A stretch of DNA of 64,000 bases from NCBI GenBank assembly GCA_039720395.1, contig JBBPBK010000041.1, positions 1-64,000 on the forward strand. Reading direction: 5' to 3'. The stretch comes from Liquidambar formosana (taxonomy: Eukaryota; Streptophyta; Magnoliopsida; Saxifragales; Altingiaceae). This document shows positions 35,502 through 47,597 of the stretch, piece by piece. The stretch's first letter is position 1, and each line of letters begins with the position of its first letter. The translations under genes were made by a program, and so were the position numbers. Under the pieces are notes generated by a model that saw nothing but the letters and a program-made list of their open reading frames with translations, made no database searches and was not told where the DNA came from.

Positions 35502-38500
35502 CTGACAAAAACCAGATACTCCAGCGATGGACAGCAAGCTGAAAGACTTTACAAGGTAAGCTTCAAGCGCAGTTGGCTCAGTTTGTAGTTTTGGGGGAGG
35601 ATCAAGAACCGTGGGAAGTGCAAGGACACCAAAATCCTAAATATACAAAGGGAAATGAATTCATGAGACAGAAATGGTGTCCTCTATTTTGTTGCTAGTT
35701 GCTACAAGTAACTTGTGACTTGTGACAGAATATTAACAAATAATGTATAAAAAGAATTATACCCAATGCAAGTAATACTGTAATAGTCGCATCAAAATAG
35801 TTCTTCCATAAAGATATATTCAAGCTAGAGGTAATGAAAGAGCCTCACTCAGACAAATAAGCATTTTTAATGGTTTTAACCTTCCGTGAATGCCACTATT
35901 GACACCACTCTGAAAATTGAAAAATATAGGATGAGGGAATTGAAAACAAGGCTCCATTTGGCATTTAGGATAAGGAAGTTGAAAATCAATCCCAAACATC
36001 ATATTGCAGCTCCAAATACCAGAAACTCTGGCTTGTGAGACCTTGAGAGCAAGAGAGAGAGAGAGAGAGAGAGAGAAACTCTGGCTTGTGAGACCTTGAG
36101 AGAGAGAGAGAGAGAGAGAGAGACTACCCCAAGTAGAGCAGTAAGAGCAGCACGTAGTTCAGTCCTCAAAGAGTGACAAGCATCAACGTTTTCATCTGTT
36201 GTATTAATGGCATCCCATACCCGTTTTGATATGTCTGGACCTAAATCAGGTTTGACGGTAGTGACCCATTCACCATAGTTAAGCTTGACTTCATATCTGT
36301 GCTTCAAATGGTAATTAACTACATGGGTCAACACTTAAAAAAATATATATATATATATATAAATAAATAAAATCATAGCAAGTTCAAGAACAATACTACA
36401 ATAATAATTTAACCCAGTGGTTGAATCAATTTAGCTTCCTAGCAAATTCGGTTGACAATTTCTACCTTTGAAGATACCGCATGGCACTTGAAAGGGCTAC
36501 GAAAGATGGTATGGTAAATTCTTCATTTTCACTTCCTTCACTCATGAAATGCTTCAAACTGGGAACATTATCCCTAACATAGTCCCCAAGGATTTTATGA
36601 TTCACAATTTGACCTGCCATAGTAAATGCATAAAGCAACATCTCGGCATGAATGCTAAGGATGCATTTGAATAGCACCAAAATGAAATATACCCATTTTG
36701 AATTTCACATCATTTATAATGAAAGAATTTTTGTTCCTTCATAGATATTGAGATGAATCTGTTGTGTGCTTGTTTTAAAAAAGAAAAAAAGAAAGAGAAG
36801 AAAAAGGCAATGGTCTATTATTTTTTTCAGTTGTTGATGCCATTATCTTATGATGAATTTATCCTAAAGGTATATGAATACTTTGCCGTGGAAATCAAAA
36901 TGGGATCATTTAAATTCATAATGGTGTAAAAGCTCTAAATGCCCACTAATAGAACTTGACAAATAGATCATATAATCAACCCACTTACCTCCAAATAATT
37001 TCTCCACTGATTTAATAAGAGCTTGAACAATCCAGTCATTTGGAATGGTTGGAAGCCGGAAACAATCTTCTGGGATAATAATCTGACTAGGACTAACAGG
37101 TTTTACATCAGGCAATTGCAGTAGCACACGCCCAACTCGATTCAAGATGACAGGATCCCTAGCAAACCATCCTGCAAGAGAACTTAATGTCAAAACAATG
37201 ACTCACCATAAAAAAGAGTGTTATGGGATACAGAGCTTAATCGATGACAACTATAGTTAAACAACGAATAACTAGAAGCAAAAGGTGCAGAAACAAACCA
37301 CCTGAACACCCAAAAAAAAATTAAAAATTTTTTAAAAAAAAGGGGCAAAAAAGGCAAAAAATAAGTGGTTGATGGCTTGTCAAATTGGTAAAGCACCATC
37401 ATTTTAACAATATTAGCATTTAAACAGAGCATAAACCTTTCAGACCAGCTGAACTGTTTCAAATCCAATTATTATTATTTGTTTTAATAAAGCCAAAATC
37501 ATATTGGTATACATGATCTCAACCTATGCTACAGAAGTTGCATCGGTCCAAGAAATCCAGGAAATACAAATAGCTTTATTGTTCTTCTCATTTGATACAT
37601 AGTATTAGATGTAATTAAAATTGAAAATGCAGAAATATGCCAGATCAACCAAGTTACAAGTTAATGCCTAGTTTGCCAATGCCTGGATAGATCACAAAAA
37701 ATTGAAATGAAAAGAGAGCTCTCATGAGACATTAAAATTAGGAATTCATGCAAGAATTTGACACATGTTTGCTTGCTGGGTCCAAAGATGTTTCAAGCAT
37801 CATTTAAACCAGGACCACACACAAGTCTGCTAAAATTATCAGCGTTGGGATATAATTTGCCCTTGAGATATTTCAAGTGTGGAATCAAGTTTTTGTGTGT
37901 TGATGTATCTAATTGGAAGAAAAATAGTTCAAACTGAAGCTGCCTAGTTGTTGGGTCCTTACCTACAGTATCAAAACTCTGAGACATAGGGATAACTCCA
38001 GCAGTAGAAACAACATCATGTGAAGGCCGAATCCCAAAAATCCCACAGAATGATGCTGGGACTCTTACACTGCATCCTGTATCAGTACCTGTAATAGAGA
38101 AAGCCTTTTCCTTCAGCTAATTAAGGAGATACCAAAAACCACAACTTTTCCAAGAAAGAAATTAAAAAACACACCTAAGGAGAAATCTGCAAGCATTGCA
38201 GCAACTGCAACAGCTGATCCACTGGAAGATCCTCCCGGCACTTGATCTGGAGCACATGGATTTCTGGGTGTGCCATAGTGTTTGTTTTCTCCATTTATAC
38301 TGCCAGAAAATAGATACTCAGTTACACAAGTTACAAAAGATTATGTGAATACTAAAAACTAGGTGATAGCCTTAAGAGAGGATTTGGAAAACTCCTAAAA
38401 CTGAAGTGTTTTAGTCTTGTGCTCCACAGCATGAAAATGGACAAATTTTGTTTGTTTTTTCAGAATGGATTGATTTTGACATCAAATGAGGTCATCACAA

Positions 38501-40008
38501 AAAAGTTATACAGATGTCCCAATTTTACAAAATGTATACTAAGTGACGAAGTGGTTTCATTTACTATGTTCCAAAAACAATTCCATTTTATGCAAATACA
38601 AAACAGATAATTTGTTCAAATTGCAGTGAAAAACGATACTGAATTAGATCATTTCCATGTGGCTTCAAAATCCAAATGCATCCTTAGAAAAATGAAAGCT
38701 ATCATTTAAATAACAGTGTCACTACTAACAGTGAAGTCAATGGAGTGAAGTCCCTCAAATTTTACCAACTAGATAAGTCTAATACTCTGGTTGATGAAAT
38801 ATTCATCACTGCAAAATCATATAACCATCCACAATAGAATCTTTCTAGATTCTCATCCAAAAAATACATTATCACAGAGTGAGACAACTAATCTAGATAT
38901 ATTCACAGGATTGAGTATTTATATCAAATGGGCAAAATAAAAAATAAAATAAAATTTGGGTTCATAATTCTAACCTGTATGCCAGTTCATCCATGATAGT
39001 TTTACCAACACAAGTGGCACCTGCTTTTAAGAGGGTTAAAACAGTTGGAGCCGTCGATGTGGCAGCGGAATGAGTCCTTGCCCAGTCAGGATTCCCAAAC
39101 CCAGTCACATAGCCATCTACATCAAATCTGTTTTCATATTCCAAATTACAAAAAGTAAACATAAAAATTAAGAACCGCTGGTAGTTGTGGATTACACATA
39201 TACTCGCACACAAAAGAATATACATAAAACCCAATAGCTAATTTTGATATATAAGCTTGATTGGAATTACATCAAACACCTCTGAGCTTGTAGTGACAAT
39301 AAATGTCTATGATATTTTGAAATTTTATGTACCCACATAGCACACACGCACATGAACACGCTCTGTAAAAGATTATTGATAAAACCCAATATATAAGATC
39401 TAAGAAACACGGATAGGGACATGTGACACAGTTACAGTACGACATGAACATATCCACATAACAAATCCTCAAAATTTAGGATATGACATAGTAGGGACAC
39501 GGTATTAATAAAAAATATATTTTTATAGGTATAATTATATTATATCATATAGCATCATATACATCATTTGTATTGTTTTTGAAAATCCTATATAAATTGG
39601 TCACAAAGAAGATACGCAAAAATACAAAGGAAGAACAGAAAAAGGAAAAGAGCGTACATTTTTTTTCTTTTTTTGTATAAGCCAATCATCAAACACATAC
39701 ACATACAATATTTGTAAGAAAACAAAAGCCAATAGCTAAGATTTATGAATGAGCTTGGAATCACACAAAAACAAGTACAGAATTTTGAATTTTTGTGTAC
39801 CCACAAAGAAAAGAACAAAACAGAAGAGTGATATTATGAAGGAAGTTAATGAATTTAATTGAATCATCTTGGCTGAAAGCTGATATAGAAGGACTCACAT
39901 GTCTTTAACGGCAAAGGTGAGGCCATTTAAAGGAAGTTCGTGAGGAGAAGAGCTTGGTTGCAGAAGGAATTTCTCCATGAAAGCTCCATAATCTGAGTCT
40001 CCTGCCAT
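35169..40008 (-). CDS. AMI1: Amidase 1-like, copy A, open frame but with altered active-site motifs
   Basis: Nine exons on the minus strand: 39899-40008, 38975-39127, 38175-38299, 37963-38088, 36989-37171, 36466-36613, 36128-36296, 35502-35636 and 35169-35312 (1293 bp, 430 aa). The frame is intact and K35, the PGGSSSGSA serines and S136 remain. Residues conserved in copies B and C have changed: GTDTGGSVR is GTDTGCSVR (G135C, just before the nucleophile), FGFRPSHG is FGIRPSHD (F149I, G154D), APDRVPGG is APDQVPGG (R107Q), and PAVPGPPP is PTVLDPPP. In this family the two glycines before the nucleophile help form the oxyanion hole. A 1-bp deletion near the end replaces the 'EKMSY' terminus with 'KK'. 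It may be a weak, altered or dead enzyme; transcription cannot be judged. The start '[14 protein letters not shown]' matches the other copies. Confidence 0.88.
35403..35499. repeat. (GT)n(GA)n compound microsatellite at the exon 8 donor, amidase copy A
   Basis: GT-rich tract then about 25 GA units; on the coding strand CAG|gtcctctctct leads into the CT tract. It is the longest of the three paralogous tracts. Confidence 0.9.
36053..36122. repeat. Duplicated (GA)n at the exon 7 donor, amidase copy A
   Basis: Two GA tracts separated by a copy of 'AACTCTGGCTTGTGAGACCT', which also precedes the first tract, so the tract and its flank were duplicated. The second tract ends directly at the donor GGG|gtagtctctc. 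Confidence 0.85.
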
Positions 40009-40593
40009 GTCCGCTACTGCTATTCCAGTGAGAGTGAGCACTTCTTCTATACAAGCAGCTATGTAATGTTGCCAAGGTAATAATTGCGAGTTACAAGGTG
40101 AAACGCCGTCGTCCTATTGTGAGCTTCCTTTCTTGTTTCTAGAGAGAGAAGTTGCCTTGACAAAATCGCTTTTCAAAAGATCAACGTCATTTCAATAAAA
40201 TGAGGTTTTACCCGTCATTCTTTAGGATGACGGGTGTCGAATGTGAGTCCTCTCCTAGGCGGCCACAAGAAGACAAGCAATCATTTTACCGCTTTTAGTT
40301 GGGCCAATCCTCGATTTTTCCAAAAATAGCTCGGATAATAGTCCCAATGGATTAAAAAAAAAATTATTATTATAATTTTCTAACTATTTTTACATTTTTT
40401 AAAGCAATTTACATAATTCTCTATAAAATTTTAATATTTTTTTTAATATTATTTGTATCATTTTCAATATATTTTTTCATATTTCCAATACAATTATTAT
40501 CTGATTAAGTATATCTTAACACATAATCTTAAAATACACATTAAGAAAACACATAAAATATCAAAAATACACAAAGCATATAAGAAAATTATA

Positions 40594-40868
40594 ATCCCTC
40601 CATTCCTAAATTAGTGGTATCCTTTCATTTTTGGATGTTTCAAAATTATTGTTATATTCCAAAAGTTAATTATTATTTTTTATTTCATTTCCTAAAATAC
40701 CCTCAAAAGGATATTCTTTATTTTTCCGATTTTTTTTTTTTGATATTTTGTATACTTAAGGGCAAAATTGGAATGTCAATACATAAATATTGATGTAAAA
40801 GCATTAAATATAGTTTCTTAAAAAAATGTATTTTTTCAAAAAAAACAATCAATTAAGAACAAAAGGAG
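40594..40868. mobile_element. Stowaway-like MITE upstream of amidase copy A
   Basis: 275 bp. Left end ATCCCTCCATTCCTAAATTA; reverse complement of right end CTCCTTTTGTTCTTAATTG; TA on both sides (40592-40593 and 40869-40870). Internal sequence (GGATGTTTCAAAATTATTG; TTTCATTTCCTAAAATACCC) matches in reverse orientation the MITE at 43139-43386, so both are one family. Confidence 0.65.
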
Positions 40869-41500
40869 TATTAATTTAATGATAAATTTGGCGAAATGCA
40901 AGTCCCAAAAGGTTGGGTTGTAAGATAAAAGTTTTTACCATTATTTGATGCTGAATGTTTGGGATTTAATCACAATATGAAAGATAATTGAGTTTTTGGG
41001 ATACTCATGAATTATCTTCAAATGCCAAATGCCATAGGTTTAGTTGCAGAGTAGCATCATACTCATGGATGGGCGCATCCCAATGTTAGCTCCACGGCAC
41101 ACCACTTGAAACATGTAGGTTACTGCAGTTATCAGTTGTTACACCCTTGTCAAAACTATCAAATAGCATACAACAGTGCCGATATTTGATAGAAGCACAA
41201 TCTCCACACTTTTTTGAAGTAAACAAATCATTCACAAGAGTGTTCAATTTAAAGAGAGTGGGAGTTTCTGTTCTTTTTCTGTTGTTTTTCTCAGTTCCTC
41301 TCTACTTTTAGACCCAAAGAAAAATAATTCTCCATTCTATTCCTTCTTTTCATTATTATCTCTTCTATTCTCCCTGGTTCTTGGGATCGAAACAGAATTG
41401 TACAAGAACTGGCTATAAAGTATTAATGGCACCAAAAGGAAGTTTGCAAAAGAAAATCAAACAATGCAAATACAAGCTTTGTGATGGGGAGGTAAAATGT
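40869..41500. other. Spacer between the amidase array and the RING gene
   Basis: No coding evidence; probably includes the 3'UTR of the minus-strand RING gene. Confidence 0.4.
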
Positions 41501-44500
41501 TTAATCAGTGTCATCGGAGTCGTCATCAAATATATATAAGTAGGGGATTAGAGGTACATGTTCATTATGTTTTCCTTCTGCTCCCTCACTGGTTTCCCCA
41601 GGAGTGTTCCATCCCAAGCTCTGTATATAAACCTCATCATAGGCTACAATATTCAAACCCGAAGCAAGAAAGAGTTCAACCTCATTTACAAAACGGTCTG
41701 TTCTTCCTGTTAGAAAAGGCCTCGCAGCATCAGAAACCAAAGCCTTGAACTCTTCTTGTTTTGTTTCAGGTGTGCTCGTCTGATATTTTTGCTCATTACT
41801 GGAACAATGCAGAGCTTTAGTGTCAATTCAGGTACACAAATTAAATAATAATTAAAAAGGTTACAACTACCCAATTTGATGACCTTCTATTTGTGAAACT
41901 TTAATGGAAATTCATCAAGAGAGCTCAAAAGAACATGGAGATTGAAGTGTTAAGATTGTCAAATCAATTTAAGTGTGCATCACTCAATTTAAGACGCAAA
42001 CGACAATGAATGTTACCTTCTCAAGAATGAGTCTATCAAACCAAGTATATGATGCACAATAATGTCAACTTCTTCCTCCTGCATGTGAAGTATAGTAGGG
42101 AGCAATTTAGTCATAACCAGTCAACCACATATGTTATGTGTTCTAAAAAGGATAATCTAGGGTTACAATTTTGTATAAAGTACAAACAATCGCTAGCTTC
42201 TATAAATAGCATACCCATACATATAAATGTTTTACTTCAACTTTTCATTAGAATCATATTCAATCTTCTTAGACATAGAAACAAAAAAATGCTGGTCAAG
42301 AACTCAGAATGCATCATTTTGGGTCAAGAACTTAGAACGCATCATTTCAGGAAAACCAAAAATCAAATAAAGAAAATCAATTCTGTGGGACATCTAGACG
42401 TGCCTCAAGTCAAAAGGACAAGAAAATGCACACTAAACAATGAATTCATTAACAAATGGACCTGTATTAGAGCTTGAATCTCTCTTCTCAACCAATCTTG
42501 AAGCCACTTATTTGGATGAAGATACTTACGGGACTTCCAATACCGTGACACATTCCATATGTCATTTAAGATACCTGATTTAACACATAATTAACTGAAA
42601 AATATGTATACGTAACAGTAGGTTTGTCAGGAATAATATAGCAAACAGAGAGCAAGAAAACAAGAACCAACAAATCAAGATGACGAGCAGTACAAGACCT
42701 GGTTCAATGTAGTAGCACTGTAATCGATACTTGTGAGCACTGGAAAAGAAAAAACTGCAGATACCACAAACAAAAATAAATAAAAACGTCTCATTAATTA
42801 GAGACAAAAGTCAAACAAAAGAAATCAACAGATACCTATCCCCACATTGTTGGTTAATGTAATGCTGTTGAAAAGAACTTCCATTGTAACTATGTACAAT
42901 AGAAAAATTTTCGGTCTGCAAATTAATCATATGACAGCAATTCAGTAAGGATAATTGAATGTCAAAAGGCTTCAATATATATATTTATATATATAGATAG
43001 ATAGATAGATAGATAGATAAAGGGAAACTGTTTACGAGGAAAAGAAATAAATGAGTAATACACAAAAAGAAAACTAACAGGCAAACTGGTGGAAAAATTT
43101 ACATAACAATAAGAATAAACTAATAATTATGACATGTACTCCCTCCATTCCTATTTGAAAAAACACGCTTTTTTAGGAAACCCTATTAAACGCTTTCACA
43201 TCAATATATATGTTTTGACATTCCAATTTTACCCTTAAGTGTACAAAACATTGAAAAGAGAGAGAACACGCTTTTAAGGGTATTTTAGGAAATGAAATAA
43301 AAAGAATCATTAACTTTTAAACTGTGACAATAATTTTGAAACATCCCAAAAAGGAAAGGAGGCCAATAATTTAGGAACGGAGGGAGCCTTTTTTTTTTTT
43401 TTTTTTTTTTTTTTTGAAAAAAAGGGTAAAAAGAGTGTTTCATGTGAAGGGGCTTCTATGGGCTTGCCAAATATTCGCATTGTTTGTTGAAGAGTTCGCC
43501 TCCTCAACAGCACTCTGAAATGGCAATTTATATGCCCATACTGAATACAGAACATAAAACTATGATCGAGACTAAGGCTCACCTTTAAAGCCTTACTATG
43601 GACCTAATGCCCACAAGATATAACTATCAGAATCTACTCTAATCAGAGAAATGAATGAAACAACAAAGACTGCATTTGTAACACATCTGAAAATGAAATC
43701 TCTCCATTTAGTTTTACTATGTGTATTTCATTGCTCATAGCAAACCGGGTTTTCCATGGCAATAAGTCAGTCCCTGGTGGACCTACTCCTAAGTTCCAAT
43801 GGATGATTATGATCCTATTAGTAAATATATACTAGTGGTTGAACTGGAAGTAGCTACGACTTGCAATGGAGCTCAGTGAATGCACCTTGGTTTTGATGCC
43901 TCAGTAGCTAATGCAGGTGGTACCACCCTCGACCATACCTCAAAGTGCTTATCCTTCAATTTTGTCAGAACAGATATCAATTGATGTGCAGGTCAAGCAG
44001 ACCCATCTGACCTGCTGAAGCCTATTTGACTAGGCCTACAAACCTTACAGTTTTTGAGCCTGCAGCCTTGAAGATTGCTAGTGGCTTTGGGACTGCATCC
44101 CAGCTAGCTTCAGCTTGTGTACCAGTCACGACCTCCATAAAGGACCAATAATGGCACATTTTCTAAGGATTCCAATCCGAACATTCCTCACCATTGTGCC
44201 TGTTAACACTTCAGAATACCTTCTTCATCCTTTGCCTCCCCCTCTCCGGTTGTCCTAGTCTCCCTCAGGCACTTTGCCACCCACTACTTTGAACAGAACA
44301 CTTCCTCCATCTAAGAACCAGCTATTGGTGGGACCAAATTTAGGTCCTTGAAATGACATTTTTTTCAATATTTATCATTATTTATGAGAGGGAAGTAATA
44401 GTTTAATGCCTTACTGCCCCCCATTCACACAGACTGATATTAACTATGTAAACACAAAAACAATGAAGTCATTCAATGTCCATGGTAAGCGCCTTTAGAG

Positions 44501-46536
44501 TTTGAGACATTTTACATGTCAATATGGTATCCTAATAGAAAAGATAATCTTCAAAGTGCATGATCAATGACATGGCTATTATGTTCACAATTTCACAAAC
44601 AGAAGAACTGAAGAAGTTGTGCACTAGTAAAGTCCATGGCACCCCACTTCTATAAAAATGAAATACACAGAAAAATTATGTGAATAGAACAAACCTTGCA
44701 TAGAGGACATTTTAGAGAGGAAGGTGGGTGAGAACGCTTGCTACCAACCACTTTACTCCAATGTACAATACAATTGTAGCAAAACTTATCTGCAACACAA
44801 GACTTGTACGCCTAAGTAAACATGATATACATTTATATACAATTATATATAGTACTGTGTTTTCCATCCATATACTTATATTGATGATTATTCATCATCA
44901 CATAGAACTTAAATGAGCAGGCAACATTATGATAAATTGCTCAACTATGCGGCAATAAACCCTTTTTTTTTTTGCTTGAACAGATAAAACTCAAAAATAA
45001 ACTATTATAACTCTAAAGACAGGGGAAAAGGTGAACAATTAAAAGTCATGAAAAATAGAATATATTTATCTTGCCTTGGGTGCCTAAAATTCCCATTTTC
45101 TCTTGCTTAAGGAATCAATTTGAAGTGTACAATGAAGTGAGTTGTAAATTGGACATGGTCTAAGCTAATTCACACTTCTCACCACAAAAGAAACAATTGT
45201 CAAGTCATGATTATAGAAGGTTATCTTAGTCAATAAGACCATATCCAATTTACAATTGTCTTAACCAAGTGGTAACTTGTGGTCACTACGGAGCAGACAA
45301 CGTGGGGGTCAAATCTACTTTATCCTAATAAATAAATAAGACTTCGATTATATTTTACGTACATCTACTTCAATAACTACTCATTTCTAAATAGTTTCTC
45401 TTCAGTTACGAGGGAGCTTAAAGCTCCTTTTCTTTTTGTTTCAGAACATATAAAACTTGAGAATTGAAGAAATAAATAGACAAATTGAAAACTGAGTCTT
45501 ACTTGTTTTCCGTAGCATTGTTATTCTAATTATTAATTTCGTAAATACTAAATACACAATTATTATTAGGATCTTGTGAAGCAACCCTGTAGAAATTTTC
45601 AATTTTTTCCCTTCGATGGTCCTTTTGGTGGGCAAGCAAATGCTATAAAATGTAATTAAATTCAATAAAAATTTACATGATAAATTATGTTTTTAATATG
45701 ATTAAACCCACCCTTCGGTGGACAAATCCTTTGAGGGTATCCCGTTGTTTCTTATTGTTAGTAACTGGAAAGAGATTTGTGCTTCGAAGCCTGTTAAGAG
45801 TATAGCTAGTGGGAATTCTTTTTACCCTCCTTGAGGTGTTATGGAGTCGGTTTTGGTTTGCCTCTCGTCTTGTGGAGAGGGCTGCCTGTGCTTCTTAGCA
45901 TGTTTTTTTGGTAGTGTTTACCCTTTTGTTGTGTTTGGCCTCTTGGTTGGACTCCTTGTCCAATTTGTATTTCTTTCATTGATCAATACAATCTGTTTTT
46001 TATCCAAAAAAAAAAGATTAAACCCACCACAACAAAGTTCTAAACTTCTAATACCAGAGGAAATCTTCGAATGTTTCTACAAAAAGGGTTTTCTCTATGG
46101 TAATTCGCAGTGGTTTTCAAAAACCCAACTCGTAAAATTGAACAATATACACTCAGAAAAAGGAGATTTGTGATAAAACAAAACTTATACTCTGTTTGGT
46201 TGCTGAGAAAGTGTAAGAAAAAGAGAGGAAAAAAAGTTAAAATCATGAATATTAGAATTTTCATTGTTTGGAACCGGAGAAAACATGAAACATAAGATTA
46301 AACGTTCATTGTTTATTCTTTTCCCTAAGTTTTTCTCGGTAACCAAACAGAGACTTAGGGAAAAACATATAAAATAAAAAATTTTAAAAATTAAAATTAA
46401 AAACTAGAGAGAGAGAGAGAGACGTACGGAAGCATTGATCCAGATATGAGTCTTGAGTAATGGGTCCGAGGCAGATGGGACAGGGGTTCGAGTCGTGGGA
46501 AGGGGAAGAGCTGCTCTCATTCTTCTCCTCATTCAT
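41501..46536 (-). CDS. RING-finger E3 ubiquitin ligase, C3HC4 (Topors-like RING at the N-terminus)
   Basis: Seven exons on the minus strand: 46428-46536, 44695-44789, 42836-42915, 42699-42739, 42462-42574, 42017-42078 and 41501-41798 (798 bp, 265 aa); all junctions are GT-AG and in phase. The RING is C19-P-I-C22, C35-F-H37, C40-Y-N-C43, C64-P-L-C67, a complete C3HC4 set. The pattern CPICLG..DSYLDQCFHKFCYNCI resembles Topors-type RINGs. The C-terminal part has 'LRREIQALIQEEEVDIIVHH' followed by 'ILGLIDSFLRR', a helical region that may bind a partner, and an acidic tail 'YIFDDDSDDTD'. E2-dependent ubiquitin transfer is expected from the RING; the target is unknown. Intron 1 holds a truncated LINE and intron 2 a MITE. 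The first exon begins at the first in-frame ATG (46536). Confidence 0.88.
42994..43019. repeat. (GATA)n microsatellite in intron 2 of the RING gene
   Basis: Six TAGA units following a TA-rich stretch. Confidence 0.9.
43139..43386. mobile_element. Stowaway-like MITE in intron 2 of the RING gene
   Basis: 248 bp. Left end CTCCCTCCATTCCTATTTG; reverse complement of right end CTCCCTCCGTTCCTAAATT; TA at the left (43137-43138), right TA not preserved. A poly-T run of nearly 30 follows. Same family as 40594-40868, opposite orientation. Confidence 0.75.
45713..46015 (+). mobile_element. 5'-truncated LINE 3' end with poly(A) and 13-bp target duplication
   Basis: About 300 bp ending ATTGATCAATACAATCTG...TTATCC followed by an A-run (46005-46015), the usual 3' end of plant L1 LINEs. 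GATTAAACCCACC occurs exactly at 45700-45712 and at 46016-46028. The perfect 13-bp duplication suggests a recent insertion into intron 1 of the RING gene, antisense to it. The 110-aa open frame at 45841 is LINE 3' sequence, not a gene. Confidence 0.85.
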
Positions 46537-46842
46537 TGTGCTCCGACACGGTTAGATCAGCTTCGACCAATTTTATCGGGATGTCTCTGAAGAGACGATC
46601 AGCTTCAAACAATACACAACTGTTCACACACGTGAACTGAGGGAGGGAGAATGACCCGTGTGTCCAATAAATTGTAGGACTCGAGCTGGTGGCTGTCTGA
46701 AGTCTGTGAGCCCAAATTGGAGAATTTAGGCCATATGGGCAAGACTGTGAGCCCAATGAGGAGATATTTCCTCATTATGTTCCGGGAACGGCTATTGCAA
46801 CCCCATGTTTTTTTTTTTAATCAAACCTCCTTTTTCATTTTG
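46537..46842. other. Promoter side of the RING gene
   Basis: No coding evidence. I see no clear TATA box on the minus strand within 150 bp, so it may be a TATA-less housekeeping-type promoter. Confidence 0.3.
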
Positions 46843-47106
46843 GTTTTTAAGATTTTATGTAAAATACATAAGGTTTTTACTAAAAATGGTTTCATAGTAT
46901 ACTAGAAAACATCATTTTGAACAACTTTGTAAAAGAAAGTTTTTTCAAAATTTATCATTTAAGTAGACTTTTTAATCATTTATAGCATTTATTTCATTTT
47001 TTGCCAAAAAGTTTACTTAAACAATAGATCTTGGAAAAAAAATTTTCATACAAAGTTGTTCAAAATGATGTTTTTTAGTGCACAGCACTGCCGATTTTCA
47101 TAAAAC
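46843..47106. mobile_element. Foldback (long inverted repeat) MITE-like element, copy 1
   Basis: The left arm contains AGAAAACATCATTTTGAACA and the right arm the matching TGTTCAAAATGATGTTTTTT; the arms extend outward through GGTTTTTACTAAAAATGG and CCGATTTTCATAAAACC. A second copy with the same internal arms lies at 58639-58941. Confidence 0.6.
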
Positions 47107-47400
47107 CGGCAGCGCTATGCACTAGAAAACCAGCAGCACTGCGCTCCCTCGGACCCTTCTCCAAGGAAAGCCTTAAGCCTATAGAAAATGGCCCAAAGCT
47201 TTGTCCTAGTGACCGTGCTGACTCTAAGGTTAATTATCAGCAAAGCCCACTAACCGTCTCTCCGCCTCAATTATAATTCAAGAGATCGACTTCGAGCAAA
47301 TTGGGAAAACAGGGCCTGCAAGCATCCATCCTTTTTGAGCTGGGAGGCGCCCTGATCCTGAGATGCCAGGATTTCCTTAGAGCTTCCATTAGTGTTCCGC
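47107..47400. other. Unassigned spacer before the kinase duplication
   Basis: GC content is higher than its surroundings. 'CACTAGAAAACCAGCAGCAC' (about 47118) echoes part of the adjacent foldback element. No gene is seen. Confidence 0.3.
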
Positions 47401-47597
47401 CTAAACCTTTTAAGCAAGATCAAAGTTACGAGTGAATTTACACTAGCTGTTTGGCATTAGGCTTGGTTTGGAGCGTTTCTTTGTGGATTTCTACCCGGTA
47501 AAAATATTGGGCCTTAAAAAGGATAAATTGGATCGGGTCCCTTGGTTGGACAGAGGTGGGCTTAAGGGCCCTTATGTTCCTCCAGCCCCGGAAAGTC

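Larger units (their letters stand above)
22728..40330 (-). repeat. Tandem array of three amidase gene units, about 5.4-6.2 kb each
   Basis: Units lie at about 22728-28884, 28885-34940 and 34941-40330. Similarity is not limited to exons. The 3' flanks share 'TTCATGCAATAAATTGACAG'-like sequence near 23213, 29230 and 34966. 'CCCAAATTCTAAATTATT' occurs at both 22741 and 28900. The 5' flanks share a 'GGCCAATCC' stretch near 28791 and 40303. Intron positions are identical in all three genes. Unit borders are approximate, taken by eye. Confidence 0.8.

Noticed and set aside
42049..42477. 142-aa plus-strand open frame
   Set aside because: It lies antisense across exons and introns of the RING gene and has no recognisable features.
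45841..46173. 110-aa plus-strand open frame
   Set aside because: It is the 3' end of the truncated LINE plus its A-tail and flank.
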